Source: Xestospongia muta (taxonomy: Eukaryota; Porifera; Demospongiae; Haplosclerida; Petrosiidae). From it: 64,000 bases of DNA. Shown here in pieces: positions 12,401 to 24,830 of this stretch. Each line of letters starts with the position of its first letter. Position 1 is the stretch's first letter. The stretch covers positions 15,002,263 through 15,066,262 of the forward strand of contig OY848918.1 in NCBI GenBank assembly GCA_963693285.1. Reading direction: 5' to 3'. The translations under genes were made by a program, and so were the position numbers. Under the pieces are notes generated by a model. It worked only from the letters and a program-made list of their open reading frames with translations. It was not told the origin of the DNA and ran no database searches.

Positions 12401-15400
12401 CCAAAACAATTACAGGACTGTCTAGCCTGCTTAATAAATGATAGAGATATGAAAAGGCACCCAGTTAAAATCTTTTTAAATGCATTTTTCTGTTTTTAAG
12501 ACACTTCTATAAAATGATTCTTTAAGTGTCCTGACAGAGATTGGCAACAAGAGGCACAACTCCAACAAACAACAAACTCCTTAGCAACTTTAAAAATTAT
12601 TCACTTCAAATAATTTGCTTGAGACTACTATGTAGATACACTGGTATTGATGGTACAGGAACCACTGTTTCAATCCTTTATGACAGTAAAGTCTATAATT
12701 GTCACAACAGAAGCATTCTTTAAAAACCCTCATTCTTTGTTGTATGTATGACTTAGCTATCATAGCTAAACATGAATGCCTTATGTAACCATGCTACAAA
12801 ATTTGGCAGACCATTTAACAATGTACTTATCTGGTTGAAATAATGAAAATAATGGGTTTCTTCTTGTAATACAATGCATTACATAACTGCATGTGATATT
12901 AAAATTTAATACATTTTATATGCTTTTTAATAGAAAGAGCGTATACTTTTTGAAATGGCTCACAAATCTTATGTTGTTGGTAAAGTTGATGATGATAAAA
13001 TGCATAAGTACATTTCCTTTTCTGAATCTGAGGCAGAGTATAACCATTTGCGAAGAATGATAAGAGGTTCTGATGAAGGTATGTTCTATAACTTTTAGTG
13101 AAGTACAGTGGATCAAGATGAGTTTTTCCTTTGCAGAACCATTTAAAAAAGAATTAAAATTTCTTCAAAATTTAAAAATGAAGTTTGTATGCCAAATTGA
13201 TGAGACAGAGGTGAAACTTTGTAACCAAAACATTGCCTTTTCTACTGGTAAGTACAAGATGCATCATTATAAGTTATTATATTGATTGTTTGTATCTAAT
13301 CTCATGAATTGTGTACAGAAACATTTATGTAATTGGTGTTATATCAAAGTTATGTTGTTATTTATAAGTGTACTTGCACACTCATTTAAATGATCAATAG
13401 TTGATGATTATATTATCTGTATTCTACAGGTATCTTTTCAGCTCTATTGACTTTCCTATTAAAGTTTTGCCCAATTGATGTTGGAAATAAAGAGACATTA
13501 CTTAAAAGTGCTTGTGAAACACTTCAAAACATGTCTCGTGGAAATGACAGAGTAAATAGTTTAAATTCTTTGCACATATGTAAAAACTATGATCATTATT
13601 TCAGGTCAAAAAGGAGATTTTTCATAATTTTAGAGGCTTTTTAAAAGTGAAGACTGGAGTGTCACCTATAGCTCATCTATTAACTGAAGTGAGGATTAAT
13701 TTAATTTATTGTAATTTTCAATCTTATCAACATAATTAAAAACTAATGTTATAAGTATTGATCAATGAATTTTGTAATAGGTGATTGTTTCAAGTAGTTT
13801 ATTTCATTTCAGATTCTCACAGACAGTGTTGCTCTATGCAATCAGTTAACTGAAGGAGACATTAGACAATTATATACATTAGCTTGTACTGATAGTCCTG
13901 GCTACTCAGACTTTTTCACTACATTAGAGACTGTGATAAAGGTAATCATGTCATACACTGTTCAATAAGTTGTATGATAATGCATGCATATTCTCAGTAC
14001 AAGTATACCTAGAATTCTGGTTAGGATAATTGATCATAATTCCCAGATCAGTAAAGAAATATTTTATAAAATTATAATTTGGCCAACCTATATATATAAC
14101 AGAATTAAATTTTTATTTCTATTTATAAGATTACATGTAAATTTTTCTAAACAGCCCCAGAAGTTTGTACCTTCGGGATCTCCAGTTTTATACTTAAAAA
14201 TCTATCAAGAATTGATTATCAGAACTTTTTCTGATACTCACCAAGACTATTTCAAAAATCTGATGACAAGAAAAGACTTCGAACATAGAATGTTAATACT
14301 TAAAACTGTTAGTGCATTGACAAGTAACCAATATAACTTACATAAACTGTCACCCAACGTATAGAAAAAAGATGACTTTCCACTATTGATACAGTTACTC
14401 AGTGTGTCTAGTTTATTAGCTACTTGCTGTGAGGGAGAGTGTAGATTTGCTGAAGTTGTTTGCCAAGATATTTTCAGTTTAGAGGAGCTTCTTGCGTGAG
14501 TTAGCAACATTATGTGCTTATCATATCAATATTTAAATTATAGCTTTTGTTCTGTATATAATATTACTAACAGTACTTGCTAGTCTCTATAAACTTTAAC
14601 CTTCTTAAATAATGTCTTTCATTTCCTAACACCATGTATAATATTTCTTGTGCACAGAATAATAACAGATGATGATGTGGATATTGATCGTAAAGAACCA
14701 TTTTTTCGTCTCCTCATTTGGTCCTACATAATAACTGAAAAAGATTCTCTTTCTTCAGTAGACAAATTGTCAAAGGAAGGGTGAGCTACCATATGATTTT
14801 CAAATCATTTCATTTTTGTCTCTCAACTTAGAAAATTCTGGAATCACATTCAAAGAATTGCAGAGGAAATGAAATCACTACCTAGGAAAATAGCAAAATA
14901 CCATTTAAAAACTTTGCTCAGGAAATTATTTTCTCAACACCTTGTAAGGAAATTAATATCACATCATGTGGGGATGTATATTGATTAATATCTGTTTACT
15001 TTTGCAATTATTAGACTAGTTTGCTCAAAAAATAGCTGTTTAGTTAGTTCAAATAGATTATTATATTATAGAAAAAGGTAATTATAAATTATTTCCTTTT
15101 CTAGTGTTGGACTGATGTGATTTCTATAAACCAAAGAGATAAGCACTTTCCGGAACTCATTTATTTGGTTAACTGTCTAATTCCATTTGTCACTTCATTC
15201 TGTACAAAAGTAATGTCCTTTCAGTATTCCGAACTTACAAAAACCAAATTCAAAGTAATCATAGAAGATCGAATGAAAGACCTTAAAACTATTGGATCTA
15301 CAGTTTCAGTAAGTATTCAAATAATATCAACACTGAACCTTTCTATTGTATGTGTTCATTTATACATTATTTGAATGACTTGCATGAAATTTTTACTATA

Positions 15401-18400
15401 GACACTCTTAAAAGATTATCCTCACATTTTTATGACAACTCAAGCTCAGACTACATTTTGGAAATCCTGTCTTGACAGCATTGAAAGTTTGGCACCTGAA
15501 ACTTTGGATTACAGTGTAAGTTGCTCAAACCATACTATATATAGACTGGGATCTACATAACTTATTAATCCTCCATCATAGATACCAAGTGTGATGTACT
15601 AGGTATCTATGAGTTTTCATGGGTTAATTAATTCAGAAGATTTTATCAGCCAAGGTGTCTAACTATTTTAGACTATAACAATAGCATAACACAAACTATC
15701 TCAAGTATTAATGGAACAATAGAACATTTTGAATAAAAGCATCCTGTAGATGATTAGGAGGACAACAAGACTGGTATATTTTAAATAATCTTACAAAACA
15801 CCTTTGTGGATACTCTGTTTTGAATGACAAATTATTATTTGTTTTGGTTTTAGCCTACACCCTTTTAGACCACTAGGGTTATTTTGAGAAATATCTCCTT
15901 GGTACACCTTGGTAAGGGTTTTTTATCAGCTTTTCAATTAATACAACCTGTCAAGGATTGAATCTTAGAGCTCAGTGTCTTGACAAGTTGTATCAGTCTG
16001 GGTTAGATGAGCAGTTACTCATAGGGTGAACAGGACATCAGAGTATCAATGTTGTATGCAGTTACAAAAGAACATCTGTTGGCTGTTGTAATGGAGCTCA
16101 AGAAAGTAACACTGAATTAACTCTGCTACTTACAGAAACCAAAAGTGGCAAGGTCTACCAATATCCTACAGCAATCTCTTTCAATTCATATCAAGTCAAA
16201 TATTTCATACCTTTAAGAGGAAATTTCCCTATCAAAGAATCTTAAATCCCCCCCCCCCAAAAAAAGCCACTGTTGTACTGTGAATCATTAAACCTTTCTG
16301 AAAAAAAAGATTTATAAATTAATAGGTATTTTTTGAAGTAAGATGCTACTAAATCAATAAAATAACAAACTATTCCATGTTGATTTGCCAGATCATACTG
16401 AATATTTTTGAAACAGGATATTGTGATATGTGATGAGGATGGAGAATATAAGTCTTCAGAGTTAGTGGAATATGAGGAAAAAATGACAGATGAGATTAAA
16501 ACAAATAAAATGCTAAGATGGTATGTTTTTAACTACGAGGCTGTGTATAAGTGGCAATCTTCTGAGGATTTAGGTAAATATAATTAATACAATAATAATA
16601 GATCTGATTTATTTATGTGGATGTCTAATGTTATAATAACACTAATCTTTAAAGCTGTATGTATTGTTTGTTTGTACCTGAAATGATATGAAATAAACTT
16701 AAGCAATTTTTTATATAGATTTGTGTAATTCTGACAGTGTTCTACCTCGTGGTCAAAGTTTTAAAAATTTAGTCACAATGTTTACTGATGATATTGAAGA
16801 ATTTGATAAAGAGTATGTTGATAATTGCTTTGATTTTACATTTCTGTTTGATTGCAGCTCTAAATTGGAGAAAGCAAATTATCTCCTAAAGTTGCTAAGG
16901 TATATATATATTAGATCATCAAGAATTGCTGTTATTTTTTATTGACATGCACTAGTGCCCTTTATAAGCCAATATGTCAGCAAACATATACTAGTATTGA
17001 AAGAGGTGAATTGACTACCACATTGCTTACAACATTACAAGTGCTATATGGAATCCCATATAACTCAATTACCAAAGTGTCTTTGGAAGATCATCAATGG
17101 AAGGAGTAAGCAATTCCAGTTTTAAGTAGCTGTATTGGAAATACATAGCTCATTACATTTCTAAAGAGTGTGACTCTCTATTTTATAAATCTAGGCATTA
17201 TAAGAAACATGTAAAGCCACTTCAATATGGTCTCTGTAATTTCTGTGAAAATGTAAGTTAACAGATATCTACATGTATTTCTAACTCTTCATTGACTTTC
17301 TTAGGCAATATTATACCTTCCTCATTCAAATGATGACATTGCTTTACAAGTATTAGCCTTTTTTACAGCACTCCTATACAATGGTAATGGAGATGTTCAA
17401 GAGAAAATCTATGAACTCATAAGTGAAGACTCAAATTTCTTCTTAAGGCTTCATAAACTAATCATCAGTGCTACATTTGACTTCAGTCAGGAATTTAAGT
17501 GAGTTAGTTAGCATCATACCTTGTCTAAGAAATAACAAATACATGTCTGTGATAAACACAACAATATTGTGTATATTGTGAATTTATGATAAATAAAATG
17601 TAGATATTATTTTCTGTTTTATTAATTTTTCATTAATTATGCTCAGATATTTAGTGGTTCGTGCATCACCTTCAACTTATGTAAGTTATCAATTTAACTG
17701 CATCACTTGTCATTAAGCACAGCTATTAATATTGTGCATTTCTACTTCTTGTATAATTTTACTATGTTGATTAACAGACACTTAAAGAAATAGGACCAGA
17801 CTTTATGGCTACCTCTGATTCAGATGTAAGATAAAAATTATGCCAATGTTTCTGTTGTATAATGCCTTTTAACTCATCTAGACAATTGACTTAAGAAGAC
17901 GAGTGTCTTTAGCTGATGTAAGTATCTTCGATGATGGCATAATTGTTGCTTACCTTCTTACTGATTTTAATAATTACTACAGAGTTATGATGGTGAATAT
18001 TCACTCGAGGACCCTACATCATTTGACAAAAGTCATAAAAGTGTACCTCTAGCAGACAAAGAACTTGAACTAGTTGAAGTTGTAGTTGAAATGCCTACTG
18101 AAGATGACATTTTTGCTACAACCAAAAGCAGTGATAGTCTAGCACACAAAACTTGTGATATAGTAGACCACAAAACAGTAAAATTTGGAAATAAATTAGA
18201 AGTTGTTCAAGATGACACATACAAAAGAAATCGAATTTCAGTAATTGCTTTTATAGCAATTGCATGTGTTATTTATAATTATATCTTATATTTTTAGTTA
18301 CTAGTTGATGAAAATTATGATCTGCAATGTCATCTCCATAAAACTGAGACAGTAATGGAAACATGCCCTGTAAGTCATTATTAAGGAAACTTTAATAGGT

Positions 18401-21400
18401 TGTAGTATACTTTACTTATATTTTCTTGTAGATTGAAAATAGTCTTGTGTTTATTCCAAAGGTCAGTTCAACCAAGTATCATTTATGTTATGAATTAATC
18501 CATGACTACTATTGCTTGAATTATTTTAAATTTGTTTATATTTAGCATCAACATTTTACCCATATTCCTCAAACATCATCTAGTCAAACAACTCAAGGTA
18601 TACTTTATTAGAGTATTCAATACCTAAAGACACCAATACATAATGTTTTATGAATGCAAATATCTACATTTTTAATTAATATTTTGACAATAACTAAGTC
18701 TATTTATACACTTACATAGAAAAGCCTAAGAAAAAGAAGAAAATGTCTTCTAATGCACGAGGTTACTTCAACATAGCTGATGAAGGAGCCTTAAAATCTG
18801 TTTGTCAATCAGTAAAATGAAATTGTAATTACTCTGTGTTCATGATGGTCATAATTTCATGTAGGGAGATAATGATTGTGATTATGAAGACTTTATTGCT
18901 ATTACTCGAATTACAGTTGTTTTAGAACTAGTTGCTGCTATGACTGATGGTCAAAATAGAAAAATGCAAAATATCTTACGAAGCCAAAAGCATTGCTTTC
19001 CTGTAAGTTCAGGATTATCGGTGAGCATATATCAGTAAAGTCTTTGTCTAGAGCTTCAATATTGTTGGTGAAATTGCAGTCTTATTGCAAGGTCTTGCTG
19101 AAAACCCTGTTGTTAAAGACAAAACTATATTAGTGATGAAGAAAACTATTCAGGTATTCTTAATTAAATAATATAATTCTATTTATGTGTTAACAGGCAC
19201 TTATTGAGACATGTGCTGGTAACTATGACAACCAGCTTGTGGCAGTTAATGGTCAAGTTGTTGACTCTATAAATCTAATACTAAAACATTCTGTCAAGGT
19301 AATCTCTTGTAACTAACTATCTTTCATTTTACTTCTATTCTGTAATTGTACATTAACAAGTCATATTTCTCTGTCCTGAAGGATGCTACCGATGAATTTC
19401 AAGATAAAATGATGCTTGAATTACAATGCAAGGCCTTTGAGCTATTACAGGTGTTATTGGAAGAGACCAATAAAAGAAGCAAAGATGTTGCTTATTCAAT
19501 TTACAAAGATTTGAGAGTAAATGAAGTCGTATGGAGAATGAAGGAATATTATGTGAGTATGTTATTATATACAATATACTAACAAATGGCTTAGTTATTA
19601 TGTACTCTATTACCAAAATAACAGCTATATCTTATTTAAGTTTGCACAGATGACCATTTAACATCAACAAAACTGAAATTTCATTATTTTTTTATTGTAG
19701 CTTCTTCCAGAAAAATTTGAATTGAAAAGTGGTGCTATGTTAAAGGCTTATCATGTGTTAAAGAGTATTACAGATCTTGTTAACATAGAATTTGAAAGAT
19801 ATGGTTAGCCATTTCTTCGTCCCTTCAAATTATATTCTATATCACTTGGGGTAGTTACATGTGATGTTGATGATGATGATATGTGGACATTTGTGAAAGA
19901 TTGGACATTGAACATTGAAGTTAATTATACAACAAAGAATAATGAAGAGATTTTAACTAGTGTCTACTTTCCCTTTGATCCCAAGGTATATTCTTGTCAA
20001 ATAATCCTTGCAACATTTTATAATAAATAAATTGTTAAGTACATAAGTACATTTCACTTAATAAAGTACTTATCAATTAAAAATTATTTAATAGAGCTGT
20101 TATTATGTTTTATTGAACAAAATGTTATTATCAAATGTATATGTGAATGCAGAGAAAGTTATTAGATGATGACAAGGAGAAGATACAGTCTGACATTAAA
20201 CGTGATACTCCAGAAGAGAAAGTAAAAGATCTTTTAAATTGGATTAAATCTGTCAGGAAAATTGATGCCCACAAAGTAAGCATCGTATGTACATTGTCTG
20301 ACTTTTTTCTTCATGCAAAGTTGTCTGACTTTGTTTTTCATGCAAAGTTGTCTGACTTTGTTCTTCATACAAAGTGAACAGCAAACTCAGACTAGTAGTA
20401 ATGCATAGTATTACATATATACCTATATATATATTGAAAAACATAAAGTTAAATTTATCATCTTCATAATTTAGACTAAATATTTGAGCAAGCTCCCCTT
20501 TTACAAAGAAGGATCGTAAGTTTGTATGTTTTATTTTATCTGTTTCATTGCTTTTAGAATTCTGCTTCATTGGGTTTTAATTATTTTGACAATTCTGTTG
20601 AACCTCTTTATTCTATTTCTATACAAAGCTCCACAAGACCAAAAGTACAATTAGCGTCACATGGCAATAAGTTCTTTATATCTCTTTCTTTTTTTAAGTT
20701 CTCCAAATGTCACGAACAGTACTGCTGCAATGACAGATCCATATATTGCCACTTGGTTTAAGAACTACTTACACTACTTTCTAGGAAGTTTCCATTTCAT
20801 ATTTAGTCTGTTAATGTTATCAGAATACTTACTCAGAGAAAAACCTAACTTCATCGTTGCTTTTCCTTGGGTTCAGAGGAAACTGTAAGTATAAGATTGT
20901 GATCTCAATTAAGCATGCACAGTGCCTGCTCATCCTCATCAATAAATACAATGATTGTAATAAAAAATAGGAATTTATTGATTACTTTTGTACTACAGAT
21001 ATAAAATGAAGAAATGGTTTAAAGAAAATTACCGTTTGGAACAATGGTGCAAAGAGAAAGCATGTTGTGGAAAGACCACTCAGCAGCCTGAACAGTTTGA
21101 TGATAAGAAAAAAATGGTCAATAAAAAGTCAGCAAACAAAAACAAAATACTTACTTGGCTCAGTGGATGGTTTGATGAACCAGAAGAAAGTTTATGCTTT
21201 GATGTCAACTTCTTTGGCTTCAATTCATTGTATCGCTGGATATTTGTATTCTCTTCGTTTCTTGGTTTGATTGTTTCAGGATATTTCTACTGTATTTGCT
21301 TACTTTATATCTTCATTAACATTGATGTTATACGACATGTGGTAAAAGCTGTGAGTGGGAAAGGTATAAAAATGTTATACAAATCACCTCATTTAACATC

Positions 21401-22466
21401 TATTTATTTTTTATACCTAGTGGAACAATTGATTTTCATTGGACTGTTAACATTGGCTATCTTATTCATCTATGCTGTCTTCTCTTTTGCCTTCATGCGT
21501 AACTTTTTTGATACGGCTGACAGCAATCTATTTTGTCAAACATTATGGCAATGTTATGTCACTGTAATAAGAGAAGGTTTGCTAAATTCTTTTGGAGGAG
21601 TAAGTTCACTAAATTCCTGTTTTTTATATTCTAAATTATTTCTATAGTCTATTCCTGTGTCTTATGATGGTCAGTACGAGTCTCATTTTCAAACATATAC
21701 CTGGAGATCTTTCATTGATTTGTCATTCCTTGTCATAGTAGTTATTGTTATCATGAATGTCATTGTAGCTATTTTTGTGGACAGTTTCTCTGAACTTCGC
21801 GCAAAAAGAGTAAGGGTTTGATATAATTAATTTGAAGTATTATTATTTAATGCAGGATGAGGCTCTAAAAGATAAGAATGATTTCTGCTTCATTTGTGGT
21901 ATTGAGAGTGATGTTTTTGAAAAGAAAGGAACGGTAATACAGACACACATGTCTGATGCATCATTTTAATGGTATAATTGTGTACAAATCATACCTGCAT
22001 AGTCAAATATTGAATTAGGTATTGAACTTGTGATAGTGACAGTATAGTACTAAGGAATGAACATAGCTGTATTAGTATTATAATTCCATAAATAATCCAT
22101 GTCATTCAATAATTTACTTTATATAGTCATTCTCTGACCATTATCGTGGGAGTCACAACATGTACAATTACATCTATTATACACTTTACATCTACTCAAT
22201 GCAAACTCAAGATCATAATGCAGTAGAGAAGTATGTTTATGAATCTGTAAGTTAATGCCTTCTAAATCACAGCACAATATATTGTGATCACTTTTTAAAT
22301 TAAGATGGAGAAAGAAAGTATAAAGTTTTTCCCACTTCGAAAAGCCAAAGAACTAGGTGGTAGTGTGTCTGTTTCTGATACACAACACTCTCTACAGACA
22401 TTGCTTACATGTTTGGAAAAAAAAAAAGATAAGCTAGCTGTCCCAATACAGCAACCTCTTAAATGA
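4369..22466 (+). CDS. IP3-receptor-like Ca2+ release channel, copy A (first exon outside window)
   Basis: Spliced plus-strand gene of about 68 visible exons, ~2,620 residues plus a missing first exon. In order: trefoil domain (ACLFKILP, like the family's DCLFKLCP), MIR trefoil (5268-7500), RIH helical repeats with the family landmark region at 9544-10180, RIH-associated helices at 18865-19300, then the channel. S1 is at 20558-20644, S2 at 20699-20884, S3 to S5 and the pore helix at 20999-21599, S6 at 21648-21809. The C-terminal CFICG...HYRGSH zinc knuckle spans 21856-22246 and the stop is at 22464-22466. Members are ER tetramers that release Ca2+ on IP3 binding. The pore filter and much of the IP3 pocket are atypical here. 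Introns include a GC-AG intron (6720-6767) and micro-introns of 38 and 41 nt. I found no frame-breaking change. The first exon is not in the window, so an intact start is unproven. Confidence 0.92.
6720..6767 (+). other. GC-AG micro-intron, copy A
   Basis: The exon ending ...GNPKE is followed by GCAAGT rather than GTAAGT, and 48 nt later TTTTGTAG precedes the exon starting MDDISVIKKG. The same GC donor and the same 48-nt length occur in copy B at 36865-36912. The intron length is a multiple of three and its reading frame stays open until the TAG of the acceptor, so retention would end translation exactly there. Confidence 0.8.
8949..9368. mobile_element. Pogo/Tigger-like MITE, 420 bp, in an intron of copy A
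   Basis: Starts CAGTGTAACCCACATAATTC and ends with its exact inverse GAATTATGTGGGTTACACTG, flanked by TA on both sides (8947-8948 and 9369-9370). TIRs of this type with TA duplication are typical of the Tc1/mariner-pogo group. It has no coding capacity. A related copy is at 32067-32432. The matching intron of gene B lacks it, so insertion followed the gene duplication. It sits in an AT-rich microsatellite. Confidence 0.9.
9371..9449. repeat. AT-rich microsatellite
   Basis: Imperfect (TA)n interrupted by ATAATAATAATTAT, directly after the pogo-like MITE. The corresponding intron of copy B carries a cleaner (TA)n at 39903-39950, so the microsatellite predates the MITE. Confidence 0.9.
10860..10915. 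repeat. 28-bp tandem duplication in an intron of copy A
   Basis: A 28-bp block beginning ACTAATGTACTGATTAATAC is present twice head to tail. Copy B has one diverged version in the equivalent intron, so the doubling arose after the gene duplication. Confidence 0.85.
12131..12168 (+). other. 38-nt intron, copy A
   Basis: GT at 12131 and AG at 12167-12168 join ...FYSIMIE to KECFVEKGYTC. Reading through instead meets TAG at the intron's 3' end. The join is in phase and the same structure exists in copy B around 42163-42200. This is near the lower size limit for metazoan spliceosomal introns. Confidence 0.75.
14324..14364 (+). other. 41-nt intron, copy A
   Basis: GTAACC at 14324 and TATAG ending at 14364 join ...ILKTVSALT to KKDDFPLLIQLL in phase. 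In copy B the equivalent unspliced sequence contains an in-frame TAA, which supports this being an intron in both copies. Confidence 0.75.
20294..20374. repeat. 27-bp tandem triplication in an intron of copy A
   Basis: Three consecutive units of TTGTCTGACTTT-type sequence ending TGCAAAG or TACAAAG. Copy B has one unit at the same place (near 50464). This is post-duplication expansion within an intron. Confidence 0.85.
21578..21665 (+). other. Pore-filter region of copy A with non-canonical sequence
   Basis: The exon ending at 21599 gives GLLNSFGG. The next exon from 21648 continues SIPVSYDGQ, across a 48-nt intron with clean GTAAGT and CTATAG ends. In IP3 and ryanodine receptors this position reads GGGVGD or GGGIGD. 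Here it reads FGGSIP. Copy B has the same residues at 51708-51795, so it is a fixed property of this gene pair and not a local error. Confidence 0.8.
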
Positions 22467-22647
22467 AGACAACCTTTCTTTGATTAACAGTTTAATGTCA
22501 CTGTAATTATTTTTTGGCCTGTTATGATTTTAGATATAGTTATGTTGTAGTGTTATATTAGAAGCTGATTATTTTATAGTAGCATAGTAAATAAATATTA
22601 ATGTCTTTAGAATGTTCATTTTGATCTATATTATGTAATTTTCCCTA

Positions 22648-24004
22648 AACGCTTTGTGGGCATGAAAATATGTATATACGTAATAGATTTAGTCAGAAAC
22701 CTTCAATTAAGTCATTGGTAATTAGATGCTGGGTGGGTCTGTGTATTTTCCCGTCATATTGATTTTAAAGTAAATTGAACAAACAGGGAGAAAGATGTTA
22801 TCACTTGAATATTTCTACTTATTAATGTAAATTCGATGTGTGTGGGATAACAGCCACTGTTATCAACAATTGTAATATTTCGCGCCACCATCAAACTTGT
22901 GAGCTTACTGACACTTATCATTTTCTGATTGTGAACTCTGTGGTTCTTCCCTTTCATTGATTGTAAGTTATTTCATAACATTTGTTTTTTGTTAGATTAT
23001 CACTTCTTTATTCTCTAGGTGTTTGGTCATTGTTGGCATCATACATGAGCAAAATGCTAACTCCACAATAATCATTATGTTATGCTTCTACAGGTAGGCT
23101 ATTTTTTAAAAATTGTTTAAACAATTAAATGATAATGAAATCAACTTCGCATATACCTTGTTTGTATTGTAAAAAACATTGTCATTTCAAAGTAGATTAT
23201 CACAACACATGAAATTTAAGACAATCATTTTGCAGAAAGAGAAGCAAGCAGCAGCATTGATGTAATTTATGTGAATTATGTTTAGTAGTATTATTTTTTA
23301 ACACTGATCTTTTATGACACATTCTTACAGATTTCCTACAGTACAAAGTGTTATCTTACATCTCCAAATGACCATAACATGGATATTGGTAACCAAAAAC
23401 ATTAATTCTCTTGAAAATTTCACGCAGTTAATTGTACTACATACATAATTCATCAACCAAACTATATGGAAGTACTAAGTACTGGTGCCTCTACTGCAGT
23501 AGACCTGGAGCAGGTTGTTTTCAGAAAAAAAGTAAACGGGAAACAAAGGCTCTTTCAAAACTGTAATTTAATCATTAATTTCTTCACTGGTCATCACACT
23601 GTTACTAATATAAGTGTATCCATATCATATTTCTGTAACTAGGTTAACTGAGCAAATGTTTCCAGAACAAGCCTCTGAGAGTGACTGTTCAAATTATTCT
23701 ATGTTCTAGATCCTGAATACACTGGACTGCCATACCACTCATAGCCATGTCATAGTTTGAATGGCTCATCTTACACACCACCAGGATGGAAGAGGGAATA
23801 CAAAAAACTTAAATTGGATAATTGAATCCATATTATCCCTTTATATTGATGCTATATAGTCTGTTTAAGTTCATATTATCCTGTACATATACTCTGTATG
23901 ATTTAAATTTCTTGATAACATGTTTAACAAACACAATATAATTAGGTGCTGACTATGGAACATAAATTACAGAAGTCAAAATTCCAAAAAAATTGTACAA
24001 AACT
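22648..24004. other. Intergenic stretch without recognised features
   Basis: AT-rich, no open frame that resembles a protein, and no structural RNA recognised. It begins where homology to copy B ends and leads to the minus-strand exon at 24005. Confidence 0.6.
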
Positions 24005-24293
24005 TCACTGAGTCTCATAAATGTCAGCATCATATGGATTGAATGGTGAAATTTTAATCTCTGTCCCTGTAACCATTTCAAGTTCCTCATCCTCACCTAA
24101 AGTTTCTTCTGTCAGCCTTACATGGTATTGGTGGCTTTTATCTTCTTCTATACCTTTACACATGTCTGAATCCTCTGATAATTCCAAGGAGGAAGAGTAA
24201 GTTTCCCTTATCCAAGTTTTAAAACCTGAATGGAATTCATGAGGTTTCTTAGCTTCCACAGGTTTTTCTCTTATGAATTTACGCCATCCTTAA
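24005..24293 (-). CDS. Unidentified acidic C-terminal coding exon
   Basis: A minus-strand frame of about 95 codons follows a plausible acceptor (TATTTAAG before 24293). It begins WRKFIREKPVEAKK, continues with an acidic Ser/Glu-rich region (SSLELSEDSDM, LGEDEELEMV) and ends FNPYDADIYETQ before a stop at 24005-24007. Composition and the lack of in-frame stops look protein-like, resembling a cytoplasmic tail with two tyrosine motifs. Upstream exons could not be joined in phase; a small candidate exon near 24361-24430 (MKTENVTDAT) leaves the wrong phase. I do not recognise a family. It may be a gene tail or a remnant. Confidence 0.4.
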
Positions 24294-24830
24294 ATAATTA
24301 TTGCAATGACAGTTAACCTATTGAAAGACAAACTTACTAATAAGACAACATGGCATTTGTAAATAGCTCACTTGGAGTCAGGAGCCTTTAGATATGTCAT
24401 CGTGGCATCAGTAACGTTTTCAGTTTTCATTTTGGGAACCTTCATGTGTTTCCAAAAGTTAGAATAATTCCATTAAAAAATTCAATTTACCACGCCACAG
24501 TAATTAATACAAAATGTGTTTTATTATCACATCTTTCATGCATAGTTAACATATAAATGCTGCTCATGTTGCATGAATAATCTTAAAATGTGATCCAGCA
24601 TAGGGATAAGGGGATTGTGAGTAGCTCCCTTATTCGGCTGCACTCTTCGAGGATCTAAGTAAACATTCAAATTATATTATTAAAATATAAGATATACATA
24701 TACTTTTACCCAGCAAAATACGCACGTGCGTGCATTGCGAGACATACTGACACGTGATGTTATCACGTGAGTTTGTCAGTTGTCAGTTGTCACATTTTTC
24801 ACTCTTTTCATTTCAAATCTATAATTGTCA

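Larger units (their letters stand above)
3727..22647 (+). repeat. Segmental duplication, unit A (~18.9 kb)
   Basis: From CGCTTTCTTTAGAA near 3727 to about 22647, introns and exons match 33591-52777 at what looks like 90-95% identity by eye. Outside these points homology stops abruptly. Unit A differs from B by a pogo-like MITE at 8949-9368, about 460 bp of extra sequence near 11063-11522, a 28-bp tandem doubling at 10860 and a 27-bp triplication at 20294. Both units are in the same orientation with about 11 kb between them. The stretch 3622-4368 is intron and holds no recognised gene. Confidence 0.95.

Noticed and set aside
20570..20761. Open frame GFNYFDNSVEPL in the S1 exon region.
   Set aside because: Another frame of the same exon gives the hydrophobic S1 segment (ILLHWVLIILTILLNLFI) and joins in phase on both sides, with a 54-nt intron.
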